7,416 nt of DNA from Cyanobacteria bacterium UBA11370 (GCA_003486645.1 DNGI01000399.1:2547-9962), one strand, 5' to 3'; positions 1 to 6,255 are shown, numbered from the stretch's first letter. Program-made: numbers and translations. The notes: a model not told the origin generated them from the sequence alone.

Positions 1-38
1 TTGGTCTGACGCACCCTACAAGTTGATTTTATTGTGAC

Positions 39-50
39 ACTTACGTAAGT
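39..50. repeat. 12-bp perfect palindrome ACTTACGTAAGT
   Basis: The sequence equals its own reverse complement over 12 bases and the symmetry stops on both sides. It could be part of a dispersed intergenic repeat or a dimeric protein site. No adjacent gene start supports an operator role. Confidence 0.4.
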
Positions 51-93
51 CCTGATGAGGTACAAATTCCTAGGTTTTGGGGAGTGGGGAGAC

Positions 94-152
94 CAGGAGT
101 GGGGAGTGGGGAAGAAAATTAAATGTACCTCACCCATTTGAGAAATGCTATA
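94..152 (+). repeat. Upstream copy of a flanking direct repeat (heptad plus unique tail)
   Basis: This 59-base segment begins CAGGAGTGGGGAG, carries two GTGGGGA heptads (99-112), then a 40-base tail ending in GAGAAATGCTATA. It matches 670-742 with three base differences once two additional heptads in the second copy are gapped. Another partial heptad stretch (79-90) lies just before it. Heptameric tandem repeats of this style are known from cyanobacterial intergenic DNA. The tail shared by both copies shows that the duplicated unit is longer than the heptads. Confidence 0.85.
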
Positions 153-170
153 TTCCAATCCCAGTTAGAC

Positions 171-198
171 TAGACTTGTATTTAAATTGAATTATAAT
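171..198 (+). promoter_or_regulatory. Possible sigma70-type promoter for the small gene
   Basis: A perfect -10 hexamer TATAAT (193-198) lies 16 bases after TAGACT (171-176), which matches the -35 consensus at four of six positions. The surroundings are AT-rich, so chance matches are likely. A second TATAAT at 215-220 lacks a good -35. If used, the leader before the gene at 348 would be about 140 bases. Confidence 0.3.
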
Positions 199-334
199 TG
201 AATTCTAATTAGATTATAATTTAAGGGCAGATAGGCTAACACGCAGTAAACCGTCCACAGAGGCGACTAAAACGCTCACGCTGACTACATCAACGGCAAG
301 CCGATAGGTATGTCGAAGTTCTTCACTACAGAAA

Positions 335-341
335 GTAGAGG
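335..341 (+). promoter_or_regulatory. Ribosome binding site for the small gene
   Basis: GTAGAGG lies six bases before the ATG at 348, a partial anti-Shine-Dalgarno match at normal spacing. An in-frame TAG at 336-338 rules out any longer start, and the protein contains no other methionine, so the ATG at 348 is well supported. Confidence 0.5.
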
Positions 342-347
342 CCAATT

Positions 348-665
348 ATGCTGATAAACAAGCCAAACATCGTCGATAGTCACGAAAAAACCCAAGCGAC
401 AGCGACTCCGATCAATCTCAAGCCCTTCGTCGATTTCTGGTTAGATACAGTAGGATGGTATGCTCTAGGTCATCACGAGCCAGAACAATTTATTGCTGCC
501 GTTGTTGAGAAAGAACCTGATTGTAATTACACTCCCGATCAAGTCCAATTAGCCTGGGCAAAATTCAAAGGTCATGACTTTGAGGTAACGGATGTATCTA
601 TCTTGGGTTCTCAAGCTATTACCCTGGTGGAATACTGGGGAGAAGATGATTACGAGGATGATTGA
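348..665 (+). CDS. Hypothetical acidic protein, 105 aa, function unknown
   Basis: I do not recognise this protein. It is a complete frame of 105 residues with an ATG preceded by GTAGAGG and closed upstream by an in-frame stop. It has no signal peptide or transmembrane segment, so it is probably a soluble cytoplasmic protein. The N-terminal 22 residues are polar and probably flexible. Residues 23-98 look folded and hold four tryptophans (W31, W37, W70, W97). The C-terminus is strongly acidic (EDDYEDD at 99-105). There is one cysteine (C59) and a histidine pair (H42, H43), but no metal-binding or catalytic motif that I can name. The codons look ordinary rather than like repeat-derived sequence, which favours a real gene. 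It is a single gene converging on the response regulator 89 bases away, and it lies between two copies of a long direct repeat, one starting four bases after its stop. The context gives no functional clue. Confidence 0.7.
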   Translation: MLINKPNIVDSHEKTQATATPINLKPFVDFWLDTVGWYALGHHEPEQFIAAVVEKEPDCNYTPDQVQLAWAKFKGHDFEVTDVSILGSQAITLVEYWGEDDYEDD

Positions 666-669
666 CATT

Positions 670-742
670 CAGGAGTGGGGAGTGGGGAGTGGGGAGTGGG
701 GAAGAAAATTAAATGGACCTCACCCATCTGAGAAATGCGATA
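670..742 (+). repeat. Downstream copy of the flanking direct repeat, with four heptads
   Basis: This is the 73-base partner of 94-152. It carries four perfect GTGGGGA heptads (675-702) against two in the first copy, followed by a tail that differs at three positions and ends GAGAAATGCGATA. It starts four bases after the stop codon at 663-665 and ends 12 bases before the end of the convergent regulator gene. It therefore fills almost the whole gap between the two genes. I see no clear hairpin with a T-run in it, so termination here is unproven. Confidence 0.85.
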
Positions 743-754
743 GTATCAAAACGT

Positions 755-1432
755 TTAAACCAAACCGGAACGTAGCGCCACAACCGCTGCCTGAACTCGG
801 TCATCTACGGATAGTTTGTTCATAATTCCTCTAACATGAGTCTTAACGGTATTCGCACTTAGATAAAGTGCTGAAGCAATTTCTGGATTACTTTTACCTT
901 CAACAATTAACTTTAAAACTTCTAATTCCCGTTGCGATAAATTGGTAACATTCCCACTGGGAGAAGAAGGCGAGAGATGCTTAAGAACTTGACGACCAAT
1001 CTGAGGATCGAGATAAGTCGCACCTTCCGCCGCCGCCGCGATCGCTTGCAGTAACCGATCCACACTCGCCCCTTTAACACAGTACGCATCCGCACCACTA
1101 GAAAGCGCCGCAATAATTTCCTGTTCTGCGGTGTGGGAAGTCAGCATGACCACTCTCACATCAGGAAGTGCGGCTTTAATTTGTTGAGTAGCCGCAATCC
1201 CATCTAAACGGGGCAAGCCAATATCCATCACTACAATATCAGGCTTGTAGGTCTTTGCCGCCTCCACACCCATATAACCATCTTCCGCTTGTCCCACAAT
1301 GGTAATACGGGGATTAGCCGTTAACGACTGCTCTAAACCAAGCTGCATCATGGGATCATCTTCTACAATCAAAACCCGCAAGGGGACAGACTCGGTTGCG
1401 GAATCTAGGGAAGGCGGAGTTTCAGATGGCAT
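755..1432 (-). CDS. NarL/FixJ-family two-component response regulator (REC + LuxR-type HTH)
   Basis: This is a cytoplasmic DNA-binding response regulator of 225 residues, the usual length for the NarL/FixJ class. The receiver domain spans about 17-135. The acidic pocket is E24-D25-D26, the phosphorylation site is D70 in VVMDIGLP, the switch threonine is T98 in VMLTSH, and the conserved lysine is K120 in YCVKGA, so the receiver appears fully functional. A short linker (about 152-163, rich in Ser, Pro and Gly) leads to a LuxR-type helix-turn-helix at 164-223. This carries the typical LSQRELEVLKLI start and the NTVKTHV recognition-helix motif at 194-200. The ATG at 1430-1432 leaves a short tail before the first receiver strand. 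The Shine-Dalgarno match is weak. No histidine kinase is in the window, so the signal is unknown and I give no gene symbol. The gene is divergent from the protease gene at 2214 across 781 bases, and its phosphorylated dimer could act in that gap. Confidence 0.95.
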   Translation of the reverse strand: MPSETPPSLDSATESVPLRVLIVEDDPMMQLGLEQSLTANPRITIVGQAEDGYMGVEAAKTYKPDIVVMDIGLPRLDGIAATQQIKAALPDVRVVMLTSHTAEQEIIAALSSGADAYCVKGASVDRLLQAIAAAAEGATYLDPQIGRQVLKHLSPSSPSGNVTNLSQRELEVLKLIVEGKSNPEIASALYLSANTVKTHVRGIMNKLSVDDRVQAAVVALRSGLV

Positions 1433-1494
1433 GATTTAGACCCAAGGCAATGCAGTCGAACTCTCGTATTGTACAAATTTAGGTGTTGGTTGTT

Positions 1495-1540
1495 AGGGTG
1501 TGTCATCAAATAGGCGTGAATCTAGGGCGTGTCATCAAAT
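1495..1540 (+). repeat. Two copies of a 17-base direct repeat, 29-base period
   Basis: AGGGTGTGTCATCAAAT (1495-1511) and AGGGCGTGTCATCAAAT (1524-1540) differ at one base and are separated by 12 bases. They lie 63 to 108 bases before the response regulator start. Possible explanations are paired regulator sites or remnants of a dispersed element end. The minus-strand sequence at 1-15 shares the AGGGTG[CT]GTCA core. Confidence 0.6.
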
Positions 1541-1576
1541 CCTATGATGTCCGGCTAATCCCCCCTAATAACATTT

Positions 1577-1600
1577 CTCCCCCTCTCCCCCTCTCCCCCT
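1577..1600. repeat. Three perfect CTCCCCCT octamers
   Basis: Three exact tandem copies of an 8-base unit form a pyrimidine tract. On the minus strand they read as G5 runs. A further run of six C at 1560-1565 gives four G-runs in 41 bases on that strand. This is typical of simple-repeat tracts in cyanobacterial intergenic DNA. Confidence 0.8.
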
Positions 1601-2059
1601 TTATTTACCCAAATCATTCTGGATCGGGTTGTTGTTAATAAAAAACGGGATATTCACAATTTTAGAGTTACTATATAAAGCTTTGATGAAGATAAGTTCG
1701 CGCTCCCGTGAAAGCTACACTATAATTTTATTTTATATTTTTAATATATTTTTTTAACTTAAATTTAAAAAAACTAGAATTTTTCAATGTTTATTAATAT
1801 TTGTTAGTAAATATATTTAATACTTTGTAGATTGACCAAACAGTGTTTGATGACTTCAAAACCTAAAGTCATGAATTAATAAACTGTTGAACAGAATTGT
1901 TTTTTTACAAAATCCAAATATAAAGTTATATATCAGTTACAGAAAGTCGCACTTCCATAATTATTTATGTAACTTAAACTCATAAAGTTTTCATGAAGAG
2001 CGCTAAATCGTATTTTCTCTCGTCAGAGTAAATAGTAAGATTCTTCCGGTAGAAAGGTG

Positions 2060-2103
2060 TAACCACAACTCATCCCAATCACCTTAATTGGTATTTGTGG
2101 TTA
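2060..2103. promoter_or_regulatory. Nested inverted repeat upstream of the protease promoter
   Basis: TAACCACAA (2060-2068) pairs with TTGTGGTTA (2095-2103), a perfect 9-bp arm. Inside it, CCAAT (2075-2079) pairs with ATTGG (2087-2091) around a 7-base loop, giving a two-tier hairpin. If the promoter at 2128-2156 is used, this element lies about 60-100 bases upstream of the transcript start and would act as DNA, for example an operator. With a more distal promoter it would be a leader RNA hairpin. No T-run follows. Confidence 0.45.
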
Positions 2104-2127
2104 TCAATCAGTAGAGTGTTAAGAATT

Positions 2128-2156
2128 TTTACAAAATCAGGGATTGTGCGTATAAC
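2128..2156 (+). promoter_or_regulatory. Probable sigma70-type promoter of the protease gene
   Basis: TTTACA (2128-2133) and TATAAC (2151-2156) each match consensus at five of six positions, with an ideal 17-base spacer. Transcription would begin near 2163, giving a leader of about 50 bases that includes the ribosome binding site. Confidence 0.5.
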
Positions 2157-2199
2157 TTGCCGCCAAACCCAGAGTAATTCATGAAGCAAGTTGTCTTTT

Positions 2200-2204
2200 A
2201 AGGA
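2200..2204 (+). promoter_or_regulatory. Ribosome binding site of the protease gene
   Basis: AAGGA lies nine bases before the ATG at 2214. This fixes the start, and a nearby ATG at 2204 is out of frame. Confidence 0.6.
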
Positions 2205-2213
2205 TGTGCAGCT

Positions 2214-5200
2214 ATGTCAACCAACAACCTATCCGCTCAAACAAATAACACCCGGATTAACTTCAGTAATCTCGTGGAAGGGCAAGACTACCCCTCCAAC
2301 GAGGTAATTGTTAAGCTTGACTTCTCTAATATTCAATCAATTAGTCAGATTAACGATCTCAAAGAAAGCCTTGGAGCGACAGTGTTAGAGACAGTTCCAA
2401 CACTAGGGATTGAGCGTTGGGAAATTCAGGGGATGAGTGTAGAAGAAGCGATCGCTGCCTGTATCAGCAATCCTGCAATTGCCTACATGGAACCCAACTA
2501 TACTGTTTCTATCACTACAACTATCCCGAATGACGCCAATTTTAACCAACTCTGGGGACTAGATAACAATGGACAAACAGGTGGTACTCCTGACGCTGAT
2601 ATTGATGCTCCCGAAGCCTGGGATATTCAAACGGGAAACAATGTGCTAATTGGGGTAATTGATACAGGTGTCGATTATAATCACCCAGACCTCATTAATA
2701 ACATTTGGACGAATGAAGCAGAATTAAACGGTTTACCTGGAGTCGATGATGACGGCAACGGGTACTTGGATGATATCCACGGCTATGACTTTGTAAATAA
2801 TGATGGAGACCCCCTTGACGATAACTTTCACGGTACCCATGTTTCAGGAACCATAGCCGCAGAGGGAAATAACGGCATTGGTGTGACAGGAGTTAGTTGG
2901 TCAGCTCAAATCATGGGACTCAAGTTCCTCGATAGTAGCGGTTCCGGAGATATCTTCGATGCCATTCAGGCGCTGGAATATGCCACACTCATGGGTGTAC
3001 AACTGACCAACAATAGCTGGCGAGGATACTTCGAGTCCCAAGCCTTGTATGATGCGATCGCCGCCGCAGGTGCAGCAGGACAATTATTCATTGCTGCTGC
3101 TGGGAATGAAAGCAATGACAATGATACAAATCCTGCTAATCCTGCTAGCTTTGACTTACCTAACATCATTTCTGTGGCTGCTACCGATCATAACGATCAA
3201 CTTGCAGACTTTTCCAATTATGGAGCAACTAGTGTAGACCTAGGAGCGCCCGGTGCTAATGTCTACAGCACCTTTCCTGGCGGCGGATACGACTTCTTAA
3301 GTGGAACATCGATGGCAGCACCTCATGTTTCGGGAGTTGTCAGTTTGATTTGGTCTGAGTTTCCCGAATTGACTGCACAGGAAGTTAAGGATCGCATTCT
3401 CTCCTATGTCGATCCGATTCCAGCCTTACAAGGAATCACCGTTTCAGGGGGACGACTCAATGCTTACAACTCCCTGACTGAAACCCTGCCTCCACCACCT
3501 CCTCCAGGAGAGATTCACGGTAGCAAGTGGCATGACTTAGATGAAGATGGCCAAAGGGATTTTGATGAACCCGGATTAGCAGGTTGGACAATTTATCTAG
3601 ACCAGGACCAAGATGGTGAGTTTGATGCAGGTGAGACATCGACTCTAACCGATGTCAATGGTGATTATGCCTTCACTAACCTCACCCCAGGGACTTACAC
3701 TGTAGCGGAGGTGATACCAACAGGGTGGAAACAAACCTATCCGGGTTTAAACGGCGGTTTTGAAACTGGCAACTTTGGGAGTTGGCAACAAACTGGTGAG
3801 GCTAGCATCCAAACCGCAGCATTTGGTTCTGGTCCTACTGAAGGAATCTATCAGGCGTTGCTCACCAGTGGCGATAGTTCTGTCAGCGATAATCAGCTAG
3901 AAACCTTCCTCGGATTGGCGTTTGGCACGTTGGATAATCTGGGTAATGGTGATGCTACCCAAGGTTCAGCGATTAAGCAAACGGTTACTGTATCAGCAGG
4001 GACTCAGTTGAGTTTTGATTGGAACTTCCTTACCAATGAAGGAAACTCCTCCTTTTTCAACGATTTCGCTTTTGTCTCAATCACCTCAGACACTACCAAC
4101 ACCCTAGCCAATACATTTAGCCCTTTATTCTTCTCTCCCACCACTTTCGGCCAAGAAACCGGATTTGGAATCTTCTCTTACACCTTCACAACCGATGGTA
4201 CTTACACCATTGGAGTTGGAGTTGTAGATGTGGGAGATACAGTTGTTGACTCAGGTTTATTAGTTGACAACTTTACATTTATCGGTGATGTCACGACAAC
4301 AGGTGGTGGTCAAACCGTAACCGTTGGTTCTGGTCAGATTGTCAGCGATATTGACTTTGGCAACAAAGCATTAGGTGGTCAAATCCAGGGTACGAAGTGG
4401 AATGATTTCGATGGAGATGGTGTCCAAGATCCGAATGAGCCAGGATTAGCAGGTTGGACGATTTATCTAGACCAAAATCAAAATGGTCAGTTTGATGCAG
4501 GTGAGACATCCACTCTAACTGATATCAACGGTAACTATACCTTCGAGAATCTCAATCCAGGTACTTATTTCGTCGCCGAGGTACAGCGTCCGGGTTGGGA
4601 ACAAACGTATCCCATTCCTGTAACCAATGAGTACCAATGGTCTGATAGTGACCAAGTAGGAGGTCCTACCTTTAACTGGATCGATATCTCAGGAATAGGA
4701 ACACAAGTTTTTCTAAGTGATGATTCTTCAACACAGGTTACTTTACCCTTTAACTTCTCATTCTTTGGAGAAGACAAAAACACGGTCAACATTTCCTCCA
4801 ACGGTTTCCTGACCTTTGGCTTCAATGGCTCCTCAGACTTTACCAACGATCCGATTCCTAACCCCAGTAGTCCTAATGACTTCATTGCTGCGTTCTGGGA
4901 TGATTTAAATCCCGGCGTTGGGGGTTCGATTTATTACTACCACGATCCAGTCGAAGACCAATTCATTGTTCAGTATCAAGATGTTCCTCGTTTCTCTACT
5001 GGAGGTTCCCTTACCTTTGAGATCATCTTAGACTCGGATGGCAGTATCCTCTATCAATATGATGAACTAGTTGGTATTCTCAATAGTGCCACTATTGGAA
5101 TTGAGAACGCTGATGGTTCCGATGGTTTACAGGTAGCGTACAACACCAACTACCTTCATGATGACTTAGCTGTGAGTATTGAGCCAGCTAGCCAAGGTCA

Positions 5201-6248
5201 CACAGTTGTTGTCAACCTCGGCGATGTTGTTACTGACATTGACTTTGGGAATAAAGCGATTCCACCAACTATTATCTACGGTACTCCTAACGATGATGTA
5301 TTCAACATTGTTGATAGCCCAGTTATTGTTTACGCTTTAGCTGGTAACGATGTAGTCGATGGATCTCAAAGTCCTGGTGCAAACCAATTCTACGGCGGCA
5401 AAGGCGATGACACTCTGATTGGAAATAACTACGACCAATTATTTGGACAAGCTGGTAACGACTATCTTGATGTTGCCAATGGTTTGGGCAACAATATCCT
5501 TTTTGGTGGCAAAGGGCACGATACTCTGTTGGGGAATGTTAACGATCAGCTATTTGGTGATGCAGGTAATGATACCCTAGATGTCTCCACTGGTGGTGGT
5601 AACAACTTCCTTGATGGTGGCGCAGGTGACGATACCTTATTAGGGAATGTCAACGATGAGTTATATGGTGACAGCGGTAACGATACCCTAGATGTCTCCA
5701 ATGGTGGTGGTCACAACTTACTTGATGGTGGGAATGGGGACGATATTCTCAATGCTTTAAATAGTCAAGGTGACAACGTTCTCAATGGTGGCAATGGTGA
5801 TGATGTTCTGGTCGGGAACTTCAATGACCAACTTGATGGTGGTGATGGGGATGATATTCTGGATGTTTCCAATGGTCAGGGGAATAACAGTCTCCATGGT
5901 GGCGAAGGAGACGATATCCTATTAGGCAGCGTCAACGACCAACTCAATGGTGGTGCAGGTGATGATATCTTAAATGGTGGTGATGGCGGTAGCACGATGA
6001 CGGGTGGTACTGGTGACGACTTTTTCTGGATTGCTAATGGATTTATTCCGCTCACAGCTCATACCATTACCGATTTTGAGGTTAACTCTGAGGCTATCGG
6101 TATTGCTGGTTTAGGAATTACGTTCCAAAACCTCACCATTACTCAAGTTGGTAGCGATACTCTAATTAGCGTTTTTGGTACAGACTTCGCTATTCTGACA
6201 GGAGTTGAAGCCAGTGACCTTAACTCTAGTAATTTTGTCTTGGCTTAG
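2214..6248 (+). CDS. Secreted multidomain subtilisin-like protease (S8) with SdrD-B-like and RTX domains
   Basis: This is a calcium-dependent extracellular serine endopeptidase of 1344 residues. Domains in order: an I9/fervidolysin-like propeptide (about 26-98, NEVIVKL), peptidase S8 (about 140-422), six prolines (426-431), two SdrD-B/Cna-B-like domains each carrying an inserted module (434-719 and 724-1015), RTX repeats (about 1020-1270) and a C-terminal cap (about 1271-1344, ending SNFVLA). The catalytic residues are D150 (VIDTGVD), H206 (HGTHVSG) and S366 (GTSMAAPHVSG), with oxyanion N298 (AAAGNES), so it should be active. There is no N-terminal signal peptide. With RTX repeats and this C-terminus, export by a type I system (ABC/HlyD/TolC-type) is likely, though no transporter is encoded here. 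EF-hand-like loops occur at 441-452 and 463-474, and RTX turns should fold on meeting external calcium. The substrate is unknown. The gene is monocistronic, divergent from a response regulator and convergent with a uracil-DNA glycosylase. Confidence 0.93.
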   Translation: MSTNNLSAQTNNTRINFSNLVEGQDYPSNEVIVKLDFSNIQSISQINDLKESLGATVLETVPTLGIERWEIQGMSVEEAIAACISNPAIAYMEPNYTVSITTTIPNDANFNQLWGLDNNGQTGGTPDADIDAPEAWDIQTGNNVLIGVIDTGVDYNHPDLINNIWTNEAELNGLPGVDDDGNGYLDDIHGYDFVNNDGDPLDDNFHGTHVSGTIAAEGNNGIGVTGVSWSAQIMGLKFLDSSGSGDIFDAIQALEYATLMGVQLTNNSWRGYFESQALYDAIAAAGAAGQLFIAAAGNESNDNDTNPANPASFDLPNIISVAATDHNDQLADFSNYGATSVDLGAPGANVYSTFPGGGYDFLSGTSMAAPHVSGVVSLIWSEFPELTAQEVKDRILSYVDPIPALQGITVSGGRLNAYNSLTETLPPPPPPGEIHGSKWHDLDEDGQRDFDEPGLAGWTIYLDQDQDGEFDAGETSTLTDVNGDYAFTNLTPGTYTVAEVIPTGWKQTYPGLNGGFETGNFGSWQQTGEASIQTAAFGSGPTEGIYQALLTSGDSSVSDNQLETFLGLAFGTLDNLGNGDATQGSAIKQTVTVSAGTQLSFDWNFLTNEGNSSFFNDFAFVSITSDTTNTLANTFSPLFFSPTTFGQETGFGIFSYTFTTDGTYTIGVGVVDVGDTVVDSGLLVDNFTFIGDVTTTGGGQTVTVGSGQIVSDIDFGNKALGGQIQGTKWNDFDGDGVQDPNEPGLAGWTIYLDQNQNGQFDAGETSTLTDINGNYTFENLNPGTYFVAEVQRPGWEQTYPIPVTNEYQWSDSDQVGGPTFNWIDISGIGTQVFLSDDSSTQVTLPFNFSFFGEDKNTVNISSNGFLTFGFNGSSDFTNDPIPNPSSPNDFIAAFWDDLNPGVGGSIYYYHDPVEDQFIVQYQDVPRFSTGGSLTFEIILDSDGSILYQYDELVGILNSATIGIENADGSDGLQVAYNTNYLHDDLAVSIEPASQGHTVVVNLGDVVTDIDFGNKAIPPTIIYGTPNDDVFNIVDSPVIVYALAGNDVVDGSQSPGANQFYGGKGDDTLIGNNYDQLFGQAGNDYLDVANGLGNNILFGGKGHDTLLGNVNDQLFGDAGNDTLDVSTGGGNNFLDGGAGDDTLLGNVNDELYGDSGNDTLDVSNGGGHNLLDGGNGDDILNALNSQGDNVLNGGNGDDVLVGNFNDQLDGGDGDDILDVSNGQGNNSLHGGEGDDILLGSVNDQLNGGAGDDILNGGDGGSTMTGGTGDDFFWIANGFIPLTAHTITDFEVNSEAIGIAGLGITFQNLTITQVGSDTLISVFGTDFAILTGVEASDLNSSNFVLA
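2853..3328 (+). other. S8 catalytic segment (His, oxyanion Asn and Ser motifs)
   Basis: Within the protease, the histidine motif HGTHVSG is near 2829-2849, the oxyanion asparagine codon is at 3105-3107, and the catalytic serine codon is at 3309-3311 within GTSMAAPHVSG. The aspartate codon lies upstream at 2661-2663. All four residues match the subtilase family consensus with normal spacing. A calcium-loop-like VDDDGNGYLDD (177-187) lies between Asp and His, as in other bacterial subtilases. Confidence 0.85.
3513..4370 (+). other. First SdrD-B-like domain interrupted by a jelly-roll-like module
   Basis: Residues 434-510 carry the SdrD-B pattern: KWHDLDEDG, GLAGWTIYLDQ, an EF-hand-like loop DQDQDGEFDAGE (463-474), PGTYTVAEV and GWKQTYP. 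The closing strand of the same domain (QTVTVGSGQIVSDIDFGNK) appears only at 700-718. About 187 residues (511-697, beginning NGGFETGNFGSWQQ) are inserted between them. The insert looks like an all-beta, galactose-binding-like module of the type found in surface and PEP-CTERM proteins. This assignment is tentative. Confidence 0.6.
4383..5258 (+). other. Second SdrD-B-like domain interrupted by a different beta-sandwich module
   Basis: Residues 724-800 repeat the first SdrD-B half with clear DNA similarity (3573-3671 against 4443-4541, roughly 85% by eye). The loop corresponding to 463-474 is DQNQNGQFDAGE, with two Asp changed to Asn, which may weaken calcium binding. The closing strand (HTVVVNLGDVVTDIDFGNK) is at 996-1014. 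The insert (801-995) has the features SSNGFLTFG, FIAAFWDDLNP, FIVQYQDVP and ATIGIENADGSDGLQ. I recall this set from nidogen-like beta modules of bacterial secreted proteases, but that assignment is tentative. Confidence 0.6.
5415..5975 (+). repeat. RTX beta-roll made of a 111-base (37-residue) super-repeat
   Basis: Units begin at residues 1068, 1105 and 1142. A shortened 20-residue unit follows at 1179, then a full one at 1199 and a partial one at 1236. Each full unit reads as four calcium-type turns of 9+9+9+10 residues, in the pattern GGxGDDTLL / GNVNDQLFG / DxGNDTLDV / SNGGGNNxLD. Only alternate turns match GGxGxDxLx well. Near-identical DNA 111 bases apart (about 5570-5599 and 5681-5710) indicates recent tandem duplication. 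Confidence 0.8.
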
Positions 6249-6255
6249 AGTGTGC

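Larger units (their letters stand above)
1..347. other. Repeat-rich non-coding region left of the small gene
   Basis: No gene is supportable here. The first 20 bases read, on the minus strand, as GTAGGGTGCGTCAG. I recall this as similar to dispersed intergenic repeats of filamentous cyanobacteria, but could not check it. A palindrome follows at 39-50, then GGGGAGT-type heptads at 79-112 and the upstream copy of the long direct repeat (94-152). An AT-rich segment (about 180-224) with two TATAAT hexamers follows. The segment 230-347 has ordinary base composition and would be the 5' leader of the gene at 348. I recognise no riboswitch or RNA gene in that leader. Confidence 0.6.
1433..2213. other. 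781-bp divergent intergenic region, strongly AT-rich in its centre
   Basis: This is the gap between the two divergent gene starts. From the left it holds a spaced direct repeat (1495-1540), a C-rich octamer repeat (1577-1600), and a very AT-rich stretch at about 1640-2000 with A-tracts and T-tracts such as those at 1740-1790. It then holds a nested inverted repeat (2060-2103) and a promoter for the protease (2128-2156). I find no credible protein-coding frame and no recognisable tRNA or riboswitch. The A/T tracts suggest intrinsically curved DNA. Confidence 0.7.

Noticed and set aside
230..347. Leader of the small gene considered as a riboswitch or tRNA
   Set aside because: I found only 4-5 bp stems and no cloverleaf or conserved riboswitch core.
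670..702. Heptad run considered as a CRISPR array
   Set aside because: The units are seven bases long and directly adjacent with no spacers, so this is a simple tandem repeat.
592..825. Plus-strand open frame of 77 codons
   Set aside because: It starts inside the 105-residue gene, runs through the GTGGGGA heptads and ends inside the regulator on the other strand. The repeat-derived composition and lack of a ribosome binding site point to a chance frame.
922..1113. Minus-strand frame inside the response regulator
   Set aside because: It is a shifted frame over a clearly coding region, rich in Arg and Leu, with no independent support.
1846..1854. TTTGATGAC as an inverted third copy of the GTCATCAAA repeat core
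   Set aside because: Only nine bases match and the flanks differ, which is expected by chance in an AT-rich region of this size.
2181..2201. Tiny upstream frame MKQVVF before the protease
   Set aside because: It ends inside the protease ribosome binding site, as a leader peptide might, but it has no ribosome binding site of its own and six codons occur easily by chance.
2901..3169. Minus-strand frames opposite the protease catalytic domain
   Set aside because: They are antisense to a region with all catalytic motifs intact and have no start signals or recognisable domains.
4565..4885. Minus-strand frame of 106 codons opposite the second insert module
   Set aside because: It is antisense to a well-supported beta module and has no recognisable domain or ribosome binding site.
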